Shown here one piece after another: positions 6,856-16,550 of a stretch of 45,859 nt of DNA (position 1 is its first letter; each line of letters begins with the position of its first letter). The stretch comes from Planctomycetota bacterium (GTDB lineage: Bacteria > Planctomycetota > PUPC01 > JACPCR01). The position numbers were made by a program, and so were the translations under genes. The notes beneath the pieces were generated by a model, which was not told where the DNA came from, did not search any database, and worked only from the letters and a program-made list of their open reading frames with translations. The stretch spans positions 1 through 45,859 of the forward strand of contig JAQBXN010000064.1 of assembly GCA_027625095.1 (NCBI GenBank), read 5' to 3'.

Positions 6856-9800
6856 TCAATCCTCGAACTCCTTTTCGATATCGATGTCATCCGTGCCGGC
6901 TTCCTTTTCACCGAAGGAAGACAGGCTGTCCAGGTCTGCCGGGCCTCCTTTACGGAGTTCGTTTACGCGCATGTGGCCCCAGAGGTGTGGCATCATGATC
7001 GCTTCGCTGGGCGCGTCCGCCAGAATGCCAGTGGCTTTGTTTGACCAGTAGAGGCGGCTCGTGCATGAGTTTCCGGAGTTGTCGGTAGTGAGGACGCCCC
7101 AGTCGAAACGGTATCGCTCACCTAGCTTGGGATTGAAGCCGATTTCTGTTAGCGGGATGGCGATTTCGAGGACGTAACCGCGGTCGGCGCCCCTGGCGAT
7201 CTGGAAGTTGTGGATGCGGCGAACTTCATCGAAGGAGATCTTGAAAACCGGCGAGACGACTTCGTATTCACTGCCCTCGGGCGCGTCGGGCGCAACCGGC
7301 CGGTAAAGAACCGCGGCAGGTTCGTTTCCGTTGATGTAGGTGATGAGCAAGCGCTGGTCTCCCTCGACCGGCGCCTGGCGAGTGTCATCGGCTCCGGGCT
7401 TGACGCTCCACTGAAGGTCGACACTGGCGCCGGTCTTGAAGAGTGCCCGCCAGTCGCGGCCGCTGTTCTTGAGGGGGCCGAGGCGGACATCATAGAGCAG
7501 ATAAAGATTATCCGCGTCGTAGCCCATTTTGAAAGAGGCCGGCGGTTCGGCGTCGGGGTCCTCATTCGATATTTCTGCATTTGGGGTGGCGTCCCAGTCT
7601 TTGGTCTGGCCGTCGATTTTCGGGGCGATTTTCATGCGGTAAAGGTCGTAGACCCTGGCGCGGGAATAGACTTCTTCGCTCTCCTGACCGATCTCGAAAT
7701 CCTTCAGGCGCTGCAGCATGTCGGCTGTGACCTCGAGTTCGCCGCTGAGGCGTTTGAACGTCTCGATGCCCTTCACTTTGATGATGCTCGCGTGGTTGTG
7801 GCCGGCGACCATGTAGTAATTGCCGTCGTTCGCCCTCGTGAAATAGCCTTGGAAGTGCTCTTGCCCGGGATGATGTCCGTCGAGGCGCAACCCCTGATGA
7901 TGTTCAGGCATGGTCCACATTGGCGTATTGGCATGCCGCTGATCACGGAAGAGGTAACCGGCGAAGAGCCCGTCACGAGTCCAGATATTCCAGGCACCGG
8001 GATTGGAGTGATGCACCCGGAAGCCTCCCAGTTCGCCGGCATCAGGAGCATCGTTAAAACAAGGGTGCGTGATATCCGTGAATTCCGCGCATGCCTGGCC
8101 GGGGTAGAAAGGCGGGGCCGAAGTCAAAGCCTGGACGCCGACGCCAGCTATACCCACCTGCCATCGAACATCACCCTCCGGAGTGATTCGGGCGTGCGAT
8201 TGGCCGAAATGAAAAAAGTCACCTTCCGGAAGCTTGCTGTATTGCGATCCGAATGCATCGAGTTTTCCGACCTGGGGGTAAGCCACTTCCTGCCAGACAG
8301 GCGCGCCGTTGGGCAGGATCTCCGTGACTCGATAGTGGAACGTGCCGCCATTGATGCTCAGGTCACGATTGAAATTGCCGACATTGAATCTCTCGATGCC
8401 GCCGCGGTCGTAACGCTTGAGCTGTTTCAGCCAGACCTCACTGGCCTGCACTTTGCCGTCGCCATTCCGGTCAGACCAGGTGAATCTGTATTCTGGAAGA
8501 CTGATCGCGCCGAGTTCGCTCAAGACCCTGGGATCTCGTAATTCCTTGAAGCCGGAGGCGCGTCCTACCGCCCCGATCAGCTTGAGCCGATCTTTTTCGT
8601 AAGTGTAAACGATGGCCGCTTCCTGTCCGCCGAAGCAGTCACGAGTGACCATGTATTTGCGGTCGCCGATCATGATCGGAACTTCGCCGGGCTCGGATGG
8701 GCCGGTCCAGAGCAACTTGCTGAGTCGCGAAGTGCGCTTCTCCCAGTCAAGCTCGAATTCCATGCCCTGATAGTAGAGCTTATTTTTATCGTAAGGATCC
8801 AACACCCCGCCCCCGCCGTATTGGGTGGGTCCGAGATGCTCACGAATGAATTCGCCATCAGCCGTCCACTTGGTGATACGTTTTGGACGATAACTGTGCT
8901 CGACCACCCAGAAATTGTTGTCTTTGTCTACGGTGAGGGACGAGATGTTTTGAAAACGATGTATGTCCCACGGCCCGGCCTCGCGACCGCCGGGTGTGCC
9001 TATCGTGCGGAGTGGCGTGCCATCAGCGTTGAACACGTGCACCACCTGCTGTGTTGAATTGGAAACGTAGAAACGGCCGTCCGGGCCAACCGCCAGAGCG
9101 CCTGGGGCTTCGAGATCACGGAGGATGACCTCATGTTCGGGTGCTTCGTTTTTCAGATCGACCCTGATGACGTTGTTGTCACTGAGGGCAAACAGATTGT
9201 CGTCGGGTGAGTCACCCGTCTTACCAAGGGCTATCTGCCCGGGTTTCTCGACATTCAATTCCCGGGTGTATTTCTTTGCTGCCAAATCGTAGACAACGAT
9301 TCGTTCAGTCTGGCGGGCATCAACAGGAGCTTCACCGCCTATGTACCCCAGTGGTGCGACGCCATACACTCGCACGCGCATCGGATCGATTTCGGTGCCG
9401 CCACGGTCTTCACGCACGCCCCATGGGCGGCCTTCAACAGGCTGGAAATTCTCAATGACACGCAGCCGCACTGCGCGGGTTTCGTAAATGTCACCAAAGT
9501 CGACCGAGCCATCCAGGTAGCGTGCACGGCTGTTGTGGGTGTCATCCGGCTGGTAGAAATTGCGCCTCTTCTGTTTGTACGTGCCCACCTGCGTCCAGTG
9601 CTGTTCGCCGGCCAGATCAACCTTTGCTCCGGGCGGGCCCGTAAAGACATCAATCTCGGTGGTCTGGCCATCGATCTCTTTGATAGCCAGACCTCGTACC
9701 TTTGCTGGTTTCTGCCATTCCATCAGGTAGATGCCGGGATACTCACTGCTGATCGGGGTCTTCGGAGCGCCCCACCATTCGCCGTTGTCGCGGACTTCAC

Positions 9801-12168
9801 CGGAGCTAACCCTGACGGTCGCACTTGACAGCAGGTTCTCATAACGCCGTCGCAAAAAGGTCATGCCCTCCAGCCGTCCCTGCCACTTGGGCCCGGATTT
9901 CTTCCCGCCGTCTACGCCAAGCGCGTCCAGCCCGAGGTCACTTTTTCCTTTGGCATTAAAATCTTCCTCAAGATCAGCAAGCGGATCGTCTCCGGCGAGT
10001 TCCCAGGTCAGGCGCACTGCCCGGGTTACCGTGTTGGGCGGAAACGCAGCGACTTCCCACCCGCGCTTGCCGGACTCATTCACGCGAATCCACTGAGATT
10101 TATCATTGGGGTCAGGTGGGTATTTGCCGTCCGGCTTCAAGACGCTGATGTAAAACCGGGTGTCCTCCTTGAGCTCTGGAAAAGGAAAAACAGCACTGCC
10201 AATAGCCTGGGACTTCTTCAAAGCAAGCACGATATGATGCCGACGTCCGGCCTCATCTTCTGTTTCGAGATAAGTGAGCCCGACACTCCCCTGGCCGGGA
10301 GGAGTGCCTGCGAGGCGAAAAAGCCTGAGGGTATCGAGGCCCGGATCGGGGACGACCTCGTGCGGCTTGCGCGGTTTTCGGGCAGGACGGTATCGAGGCA
10401 GACAGTTGTCACCATCAACACTGGGCGCGCCGAACGGCATGACCACCCACGAATGGGTAGCCCGGATGGACAGATAGAGTTGGCCATCAGCGGCGGCCAT
10501 ACCCCTGACGCCTGTTCGCCGGGTCTCAGTGGAGGGCTGGCGCAAAACCGTCGACACCTGGTGCTCCTTGATGTCGTATCCCCAGATGGGATCTTCATTC
10601 TCTTTTGGATGACAGATAAAGACGGTCTTGCCGTCCGTCGCCAGGAGCTTGGGGCCCGTCCAGGCCTCGAATGAATGCCACCCGGTGATCTTCTTCCCGT
10701 CCAGATCGCATTCGATAAACGACACGCCGCTCTCGGCTACCGGCGAGCCGAACCAGATGCGGTCGCCGAACGTGGTGCACGCCATCGGCGGGGTGTGGTC
10801 GGCCATCCAGCCGCCAGGGCCGTGATGTCCAATCTGCCACGGCGTGTTTTCCGTAATGTTTGGATAGGCGGTGAACTGGTATTGCAGTTCGAGAGGCTTG
10901 TGATAAATCGCTTTCCACTTGTATTTACCCGGCAGGACGTAACGGCCGTCCAGGTCCTTGCCGTTCCACTCCACCTGCTGTTTGCCCTGGGCTTTTTCGT
11001 TAACCGAGAACAGATTGCTGACCCGTCTGCCCTCTGGGTTATCGACCACCATTGTCGCCAGAGCAGCATGTGGAAGCTCATAATCGATCTGTAGAGGGGA
11101 GGTCTGCTTTTCCTGTTTCACGAACTCCGGCAGGGCGGAGATTCCGAGTTCAGAGTAGGCGTGCAGACCAATCAACCTGGCGATAGCTGGTTCACGGCCG
11201 CTGCCCGTGGTGATGTTAAGGCGAAGACCTCGGGTCAGCACGGTTTTCGAAAACTTGAGGAGGCCGCCGTACGTCCTCTCAAAATTGAGCGATCTCCACT
11301 CCCGCCGAGTCCCCACCTTGGGAGGAATGGCAGGTGGGCCGTCGTAGTAGCTGAGGTCAAAGCTGCCTATTTCACCTATCGGTAAAAGCGCTGAGATGGA
11401 CTGCGGGGTTCGCCAGGACAACATGACCCAGACAGGGCTGGTCTTGTCGATAGCCGGCCTCCGAATCATGCCTTCTCTGTCCTTACCCGTATTCTGCCAG
11501 GCAGGCCCTCTGCCGGTGGCCAGAACCCGTGCCGCATTCCTGGGCTGTCTCGGCCCGAGGTGCGGCGGAGGCGGGACGTATTCTTCGCTGGCATTGGCAT
11601 GCCCGGCCGGACTCAGATTGAGCAGCCGCTCTTTGAAGAACAGCCAGGTCTCAAGAGATCGCGGATGCCTATGCCAATACATCGTCATCGGCAGACATAC
11701 GGAGCGCGTCTTTACCCCGGCCGGGAAGACCGATGCAAAAAGACCCGACTGGTTCGGCCAGGCAGGCGCCTCTTCCCATTTATTGGTTTCGCCCGGCTTC
11801 GCAGGATAAGCCGCGTCTGATTTCAGATAGAGCAGCCCCGCCGCCTCGCTGAGGGCCGAGCCGATTTCGACCGGCTGATTAAATGAAAGCTGAAAATAAA
11901 ACGTTCGATGGTCGTTGCCTTCGACGCTCCCGCGAGTGTCGCCCGATACATCCACCGGCCCCACCCACCTCTGAAACTCGCGTTCATTTTCATTCCCGAG
12001 GCCCAGGATGCTTCGCAGCGTTCGTTCGTTCGCCTTGAGCGGGATGTCCTCCTGCCAGGCGATGCAGTGCTCGAGATCCAGGGCGTCTGATTTGAAGGCA
12101 GGGATGAAGTCTGCCTGGAGCGATTGAAGGAAAGCGAGGAGGGCAACGAGAATGGGGGGTATGCGCAT
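6856..12168 (-). CDS. Giant secreted beta-propeller protein with FlgD-like, EF-hand-like and CBM9/DOMON-like modules
   Basis: A 1770-residue protein with a signal peptide (residues 1-19, cleavage near SLQA). Around 360-435 lies a FlgD-type Ig-like segment (WNGKDLDGRYVLPGKYKWK). Around 970-1130 there are NHL/six-bladed-propeller blades (ALAVGPDGRFYVSN, LTVDKDNNFWVVEH). A calcium-loop motif DRNGDGKVQASE lies near 1230. From about 1515 to 1725 a CBM9/DOMON-like domain begins with KIDGQTKDWD and contains YDADNLYLLYDV. The tail is acidic. Such architecture is known in secreted carbohydrate-associated proteins; no catalytic site was recognised, so binding or scaffolding is inferred. The start has only a weak GGA upstream. 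Long plus-strand frames inside it are shadows. It ends a minus-strand envelope block and is convergent with the RluA gene. Confidence 0.8.
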   Translation of the reverse strand: MRIPPILVALLAFLQSLQADFIPAFKSDALDLEHCIAWQEDIPLKANERTLRSILGLGNENEREFQRWVGPVDVSGDTRGSVEGNDHRTFYFQLSFNQPVEIGSALSEAAGLLYLKSDAAYPAKPGETNKWEEAPAWPNQSGLFASVFPAGVKTRSVCLPMTMYWHRHPRSLETWLFFKERLLNLSPAGHANASEEYVPPPPHLGPRQPRNAARVLATGRGPAWQNTGKDREGMIRRPAIDKTSPVWVMLSWRTPQSISALLPIGEIGSFDLSYYDGPPAIPPKVGTRREWRSLNFERTYGGLLKFSKTVLTRGLRLNITTGSGREPAIARLIGLHAYSELGISALPEFVKQEKQTSPLQIDYELPHAALATMVVDNPEGRRVSNLFSVNEKAQGKQQVEWNGKDLDGRYVLPGKYKWKAIYHKPLELQYQFTAYPNITENTPWQIGHHGPGGWMADHTPPMACTTFGDRIWFGSPVAESGVSFIECDLDGKKITGWHSFEAWTGPKLLATDGKTVFICHPKENEDPIWGYDIKEHQVSTVLRQPSTETRRTGVRGMAAADGQLYLSIRATHSWVVMPFGAPSVDGDNCLPRYRPARKPRKPHEVVPDPGLDTLRLFRLAGTPPGQGSVGLTYLETEDEAGRRHHIVLALKKSQAIGSAVFPFPELKEDTRFYISVLKPDGKYPPDPNDKSQWIRVNESGKRGWEVAAFPPNTVTRAVRLTWELAGDDPLADLEEDFNAKGKSDLGLDALGVDGGKKSGPKWQGRLEGMTFLRRRYENLLSSATVRVSSGEVRDNGEWWGAPKTPISSEYPGIYLMEWQKPAKVRGLAIKEIDGQTTEIDVFTGPPGAKVDLAGEQHWTQVGTYKQKRRNFYQPDDTHNSRARYLDGSVDFGDIYETRAVRLRVIENFQPVEGRPWGVREDRGGTEIDPMRVRVYGVAPLGYIGGEAPVDARQTERIVVYDLAAKKYTRELNVEKPGQIALGKTGDSPDDNLFALSDNNVIRVDLKNEAPEHEVILRDLEAPGALAVGPDGRFYVSNSTQQVVHVFNADGTPLRTIGTPGGREAGPWDIHRFQNISSLTVDKDNNFWVVEHSYRPKRITKWTADGEFIREHLGPTQYGGGGVLDPYDKNKLYYQGMEFELDWEKRTSRLSKLLWTGPSEPGEVPIMIGDRKYMVTRDCFGGQEAAIVYTYEKDRLKLIGAVGRASGFKELRDPRVLSELGAISLPEYRFTWSDRNGDGKVQASEVWLKQLKRYDRGGIERFNVGNFNRDLSINGGTFHYRVTEILPNGAPVWQEVAYPQVGKLDAFGSQYSKLPEGDFFHFGQSHARITPEGDVRWQVGIAGVGVQALTSAPPFYPGQACAEFTDITHPCFNDAPDAGELGGFRVHHSNPGAWNIWTRDGLFAGYLFRDQRHANTPMWTMPEHHQGLRLDGHHPGQEHFQGYFTRANDGNYYMVAGHNHASIIKVKGIETFKRLSGELEVTADMLQRLKDFEIGQESEEVYSRARVYDLYRMKIAPKIDGQTKDWDATPNAEISNEDPDAEPPASFKMGYDADNLYLLYDVRLGPLKNSGRDWRALFKTGASVDLQWSVKPGADDTRQAPVEGDQRLLITYINGNEPAAVLYRPVAPDAPEGSEYEVVSPVFKISFDEVRRIHNFQIARGADRGYVLEIAIPLTEIGFNPKLGERYRFDWGVLTTDNSGNSCTSRLYWSNKATGILADAPSEAIMMPHLWGHMRVNELRKGGPADLDSLSSFGEKEAGTDDIDIEKEFED

Positions 12169-12618
12169 CTGAAGTCCAAGTGCTGTTGGTGGGGAGATGG
12201 CTTTTATCTGATTCTTCCAGGGCTGCCAGTGGTAGGATTGTTGGTCTATGTTCGCCAGGTCAAGAATGCAGAATTCAGCCTCTGTCGCCCGGGTTCAGAG
12301 GTTTGAAGTTTTCTCAAAATCGGCGGACCATTCGAAGCCAAAGCACTTCAAGAAAAGTGTGGGCAAAGCTCAGGTCTTGCGACCGGGGCTACATGCTTCC
12401 GCCCTTGCCAGACGCCCCGTTTGGCCGAAACTGAATGTCCCTGGCGAATTCGCCATCCAGGGCCGCGGTATGAAATCGCCCGCAGGCAAAGGGGCCTTCG
12501 CTGGCGATGAGAATTACCAAAATGGAAAACAAAATACCCATCCGCGGACTGTGAACGTGGCCATCGTTTGAATCCACGTCATTGATGAGCTGGCGGTCCG
12601 CACCTGCTCAATCGGCTT
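12169..12618. other. Intergenic region upstream of the giant gene
   Basis: About 450 bp with no recognised gene. A 62-codon minus-strand frame (12389-12577) has a hydrophobic start (MGILFSILVILIA) that would suit a signal peptide, but a plus-strand frame covers the same bases and there is no ribosome-binding site, so neither is called. Promoter elements for the giant gene are presumably here but were not identified. Confidence 0.3.
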
Positions 12619-13401
12619 TCAGCGCATGATGACCGTCTTCACAAAACACTTCGAGAAATCCGGCTGGCTCTTAAAGTGATTCTGATAATCGACCAGGGCA
12701 GCGTCGGCCAGGCCCTCGTAAGGTCCGCTGTAGAGGTAGATGTGCTTACTGTCCTTGGCAAGGTCAAGCTTTGGGAATCCACCTTCCTGCAATCTCTTTA
12801 GTGTGAGACGGGCGATTTCACTTTTGTTGATGTCATAGGTGCAGAGGACAAGGATGTATTGTTTCTGTACCTCCTGCTCTTGCGGCTGTTGAACGTCCTC
12901 CGAATTTCTGACGGTTGTCGTATTCCCAGGCCTGACAATGGAGAGGGTCTGGCGATCTCCGCTGGTATCCAGGAGAGGATTTCCCCGGCCCTGTTCCTGG
13001 CCAATCATGTAAGAGAGCACAATCCCGAGGCCAATTACGATTAGTGAAAAGAATAGGGTGCTATTCTTCATGGAAATGAGGTTTGAAGGCCGCGGTTCCG
13101 GATGGGACGGAAGATGACCGGAATACCGAGCCTGAGAGTACACCTCATCCGAATGCATATGGATGGAGGAAACCGTCGCCTCCGTGCTTGGCTCTGAGAT
13201 TGCCTCGAGCAGATTGGAATCATCTTCGTAGTCCGGGAAATTGTCGACTTCTCCAGAAGGATAGTCTTCCTGATAGTCGTCTGTGTCTTCCGAATACGAA
13301 TCGGTATCATCCGGCCGAACGATGGACTCGTCTGAATTAGCTCGGGCTTTTTCAGATTCTCTGTGTCGCTTGAATGCTTCGTAGAAATCAGCCGATCCCA
13401 T
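12619..13401 (-). CDS. Single-pass membrane protein with SPOR-like C-terminal domain
   Basis: A 260-residue protein. Residues 1-110 are strongly acidic and probably disordered (many Asp, Glu, Ser, Tyr). A single membrane segment lies at about 114-133 (LFFSLIVIGLGIVLSYMIG). The C-terminal ~80 residues (YILVLCTYD to KTVIMR) have the length and alternation of a SPOR-like domain, which in other proteins binds denuded peptidoglycan; this match is by pattern only. The start at 13401 is chosen because GGAGGT lies 6 nt before ATG; an upstream frame extension to 13449 has no such site. It sits between the giant secreted protein and the VWA pair, suggesting a cell-envelope role. Cytoplasmic acidic N-terminus and outside C-terminus are inferred. 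Confidence 0.7.
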   Translation of the reverse strand: MGSADFYEAFKRHRESEKARANSDESIVRPDDTDSYSEDTDDYQEDYPSGEVDNFPDYEDDSNLLEAISEPSTEATVSSIHMHSDEVYSQARYSGHLPSHPEPRPSNLISMKNSTLFFSLIVIGLGIVLSYMIGQEQGRGNPLLDTSGDRQTLSIVRPGNTTTVRNSEDVQQPQEQEVQKQYILVLCTYDINKSEIARLTLKRLQEGGFPKLDLAKDSKHIYLYSGPYEGLADAALVDYQNHFKSQPDFSKCFVKTVIMR

Positions 13402-13884
13402 GGGTACACCTCCCGATTGGCTCACGCCAGGAAATAAAGGAACGGTCAACCAGCCGGAACAGGTGTACCGGTGGCACTAAATGGTCAGAGGCGTCTGAAA
13501 ATAAATGAAGGGCTGACGTTAAGGTTGGTCTTAACGAAACGGGTAGGGACGCAGTTTTTATCACACAGTCTGGAGGGCGTCAACGATGGATAGAGGGTCT
13601 CCACAAATTCTTGAACCCAATAACGAGGCATGTTGGCCACTACCGAAGAAGGGGTGCCAGGCTCCTCGCATACTGCCCTGAAGAGGCCGAAAGGCTTTCC
13701 GATTTGGAGGCGAAGCTCAAGTTACGACTAAAGGCTCTACGAAGCCCAAAGGATTCCGGCGATTAATTGGAATCTCAGCCGGGCAATGCGAGGAGTTGAA
13801 AACTGTCCAACGAATCCCAAAGGCTGAAGGATGGGCAAAAGTCCGGGAATCTGTGACATTTGCCTGACAAGGAAGAAAATCTGG
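13402..13884. other. Intergenic region with an unassigned plus-strand open frame
   Basis: The plus strand is open for 85 codons from 13509 to the TAA at 13764-13766. It ends in a charged, helix-like stretch (EEAERLSDLEAKLKLRLKAL). It has no ATG and no ribosome-binding site; the only alternative start is a TTG giving ~51 residues. It may be a decayed gene end or chance. Nothing else was recognised in this 483-bp gap. Confidence 0.25.
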
Positions 13885-16233
13885 CTATGCCAGATTCTTC
13901 AGTTTTCTGATCAGCCATTCCAGGCTGAGAAGTATGGCGGCCAGGTACATCACCCACTCTTTATCCCAGAGTTTGATGGGGACGCGGCTCACTATCTCTT
14001 CTTCACTGCGGTTTGGGATGGCTCTGATCAGTTCTTCCAGGTGGTCAAGCTCGAATCGCTGGCCACCGGTCTTTTCTGCGAGTTCATCCAGGAGGGGATC
14101 GTTGCGCCTGGGATCTTCGAATTCCAGATTCGGGGCGATGGCGGTGATAGATTTATCCACCCGATCCTTGGTGCCGGGTACGAGCAGCTGCATCCTGTAA
14201 ATGCCGGTCTCCCGGACGCGCCACTCTGAGCGAAACCAGCCTGGGCGCCCCTCTTCCGGCGCCAGAATGACTTCTGTAATGGTGCCGTTCGGTGAGACTA
14301 CGTTCAAAGGCACCTGCTGAGCCAGCAGCGGTTTCAGTTGGCTGTCTCGGAGCTGGGCCCGGACGCGCACCGAAGAGCCTACTGTGAAAGTATCTCTGTC
14401 GACCATCAAGAAACCCTTCTGGCTGCCGCGGAGCAGTCGACCCTGGCTGATGTGGCGGATCATTCCTACCCAGAATCGCTCGTAGAATTGCGGATCAAGT
14501 TTGCGAAGACGCCACAGTTCGCCGCTGCCGAAATAGAGGCTGCGTCCGCTTCCGAAAAATTGTTCGGCCATATAGACCGCTTTACCGGAAATAAACTGTG
14601 CCCGCGGATCGGAGAAGTTTGCCAGTGCGGTTGCGCCGGGTTTCTCGCCGCTGACAGGAAAGCATCGGTACACGCCTTTAAATGTTTCCCAGGCAGTTTG
14701 GGACAGGACAGCTTCGTCACTCAGACGGATGGCCTCTGATGACTTGCCCTCCTCGGTAAACTCGAGCGGCCACGCGTCGGTGGCTTCACGATCGATCATT
14801 TCGACGAGTTCGAGATCGCTGCCGAAGATGACCGGGAGGAGTTCTCTGATTTTGGAGAACTCTTTTTCGCGGGCGAGCCTTGGGGTGTTATGCAGACCGG
14901 CAAAAAAAACAAGCCCGCCCCCTTCCTTGAACAACCATTGGTTGAGCGATTCACGGTGATCTTCTGTAAGAGCACCGAAATCCGCGTCGAAAGCTATCAG
15001 GGCATCAAACTCGTACAGCTTCTCGGGCTCGGGAAATTCCATCAGTTGTTCGTCCGATTCCTGGTTTCCGCCCTCCTCCATATTTTGAAGGAACACGCTG
15101 AGATTGATCGACTTGTCCCGGTGCAGAACCATCCTTGCATATCGATACTCACGAGTCGGGCCGCCCGCGAGGATCAGCACCTTCGCCTTGCGATCCACCA
15201 CCTGCACCCACGCACTCTGTTCATTGTCTTCCTTCACCAGCTCACCCTCCTGCTGTTCGATGCGAATCGTGTAGAGGAATCGGCCCGCGTCTTCGAGGGT
15301 CTGAGTGAAGGTGACGGCCACTGGTTCGTTATCTTTCTCGATAATCACTTCCCGGACTTCCAGGCTCTGAGCTTCCGTGCCTTCCGCATCGGGCTTTCGG
15401 AGCAGTTCGACATTTATCGTTTTGCCGCTGAAACCGGTACCCTGCAAGTATGCCTGAAGCGAAAAAGAATCCTTGGGGTAAGTATGCGTCGGCGACTGCA
15501 GACGATTCATCCGCAAGTTGCGGGGACGCTCAAGTCCGCCAAGCGGAATGACATGGATGGGGATGCCGCGTTTGCGTGCAAGTTCGATGGCTGACTCGGT
15601 CGTAATCCCAGCGTTCAAGCGGCCGTCAGAAAAGACGGCAACGCCGGCAATCGGTGCGGTAGTTTCACGTTGAAGCAGGTTTGAAAGAACCTCTCCCAGC
15701 CGGGTCTCATCCGCAGAAGGATCCAGCGAATGCTTCCAATCGATCTTCTGATTTTCCGTTTTCGTTTCCGGCTTCGCCTCACGCGCCAATGTCGCCAGAG
15801 ATTCCAGCGAACGCCCGAATCGATAGACAGAAACGTCGTTCCTCATACTCAGGCCGGCTGTGAGATCCGTCTTGCCCAATGCCTCTACCAACTGTTCATA
15901 CCTTGACGGCCCTGTCTCCCCCGCGCTCTCAGTTCCCTTGCGATCCCGGATGTTCATGCTCTGGGAAACATCGAACAGCATCAGTGTCCTGGCCTGCCTG
16001 ACAATCGTCTCCTCGACTCTGCGTTCTGGCTCGAGAAAGACCCAGCACAGCAGAACAAGTGCTCCAACACGCAGCAAAGTATTGAACCAACTCATCCAAC
16101 CGGGCATCTCCGCCCCATCCCGCCGGTAAACCAGCCGCACAAAGATCGCGATTACCACCATGACCAGGCCTACAATCAGCCAAGTCTGAGGCTCATCAAT
16201 CTTTGCGAACTTGAAATAAGTTTGCTGGTTCAT
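13885..16233 (-). CDS. VWA-domain membrane protein with glutamine-amidotransferase-like fold
   Basis: A 782-residue protein. Two N-terminal membrane segments (about 15-35 and 50-68) precede a von Willebrand A domain with the metal-site motif DVSQS near residue 84. A middle segment (FDALIAFDADFG, FKEGGGLVFFAG) resembles the class I glutamine-amidotransferase-like fold found in this family. A last membrane helix lies near 757-778. The family is common in Planctomycetota and relatives, usually beside BatA/DUF58/MoxR genes; function is not established. The start at 16233 (MNQQTYFKF) is preferred. The open frame continues 90 codons upstream, but that part reads through the 113-bp repeat and heptamer array and is not credible protein. 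It follows the BatA-type gene by 350 bp. Confidence 0.8.
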   Translation of the reverse strand: MNQQTYFKFAKIDEPQTWLIVGLVMVVIAIFVRLVYRRDGAEMPGWMSWFNTLLRVGALVLLCWVFLEPERRVEETIVRQARTLMLFDVSQSMNIRDRKGTESAGETGPSRYEQLVEALGKTDLTAGLSMRNDVSVYRFGRSLESLATLAREAKPETKTENQKIDWKHSLDPSADETRLGEVLSNLLQRETTAPIAGVAVFSDGRLNAGITTESAIELARKRGIPIHVIPLGGLERPRNLRMNRLQSPTHTYPKDSFSLQAYLQGTGFSGKTINVELLRKPDAEGTEAQSLEVREVIIEKDNEPVAVTFTQTLEDAGRFLYTIRIEQQEGELVKEDNEQSAWVQVVDRKAKVLILAGGPTREYRYARMVLHRDKSINLSVFLQNMEEGGNQESDEQLMEFPEPEKLYEFDALIAFDADFGALTEDHRESLNQWLFKEGGGLVFFAGLHNTPRLAREKEFSKIRELLPVIFGSDLELVEMIDREATDAWPLEFTEEGKSSEAIRLSDEAVLSQTAWETFKGVYRCFPVSGEKPGATALANFSDPRAQFISGKAVYMAEQFFGSGRSLYFGSGELWRLRKLDPQFYERFWVGMIRHISQGRLLRGSQKGFLMVDRDTFTVGSSVRVRAQLRDSQLKPLLAQQVPLNVVSPNGTITEVILAPEEGRPGWFRSEWRVRETGIYRMQLLVPGTKDRVDKSITAIAPNLEFEDPRRNDPLLDELAEKTGGQRFELDHLEELIRAIPNRSEEEIVSRVPIKLWDKEWVMYLAAILLSLEWLIRKLKNLA

Positions 16234-16238
16234 AGTGG

Positions 16239-16275
16239 GAGTAATGAGTAATGCGTAATGCGTAATGCGTAATGC
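16239..16275 (+). repeat. Heptamer array (GTAATGM)n adjoining a start codon
   Basis: About five tandem 7-mers, AGTAATG twice then CGTAATG three times, end five bases from the ATG of the 782-residue VWA gene. They occupy the place where a ribosome-binding site would be expected; none is seen. Confidence 0.65.
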
Positions 16276-16385
16276 AGCCGTAAGGCCGCAACCAAAGGGA
16301 AGAGAAGTGCTTCCAACGAATTCAAGGAAACAACGAATGGGGAAGCCAAAATCTTCCAAAGAAAACAAGAAACTCAACTGTAACC
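16274..16385 (-). repeat. 113-bp dispersed repeat, copy B
   Basis: This is the reverse-complement copy of 6608-6720, about 96% identical by eye. It is flanked on both sides by GTAATGC-type heptamers, as copy A is by their complements. The two copies face each other across about 9.6 kb. Confidence 0.75.
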
Positions 16386-16550
16386 ATGTAATGCGTAATG
16401 AGTAAGGTGCCGAATGGGGAGTGCCGGTGTTTTGTGATAGGGAGCATTCATGTGGGAGATTAATGATCCTGGATTGCTGCAGTTCCGTTTCCGTTCCGAT
16501 CACACCTCAAACCGTAGTCCCAACAAAACCGGCAGTCCAAGCTCACACTT

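Noticed and set aside
7210..8541. 443-codon plus-strand open frame
   Set aside because: It lies fully antisense to the giant secreted protein, which has signal peptide and domain matches. Its sequence has no family resemblance and reflects codon bias of the true strand.
12389..12577. 62-residue minus-strand frame with a signal-peptide-like start
   Set aside because: No ribosome-binding site and no recognisable mature part; an equally long frame runs on the other strand.
16234..16503. 90-codon N-terminal extension of the VWA protein
   Set aside because: It reads through repeat copy B and a heptamer array, has no membrane-protein logic, and a better start (MNQQTYFKF) directly precedes the first membrane helix.
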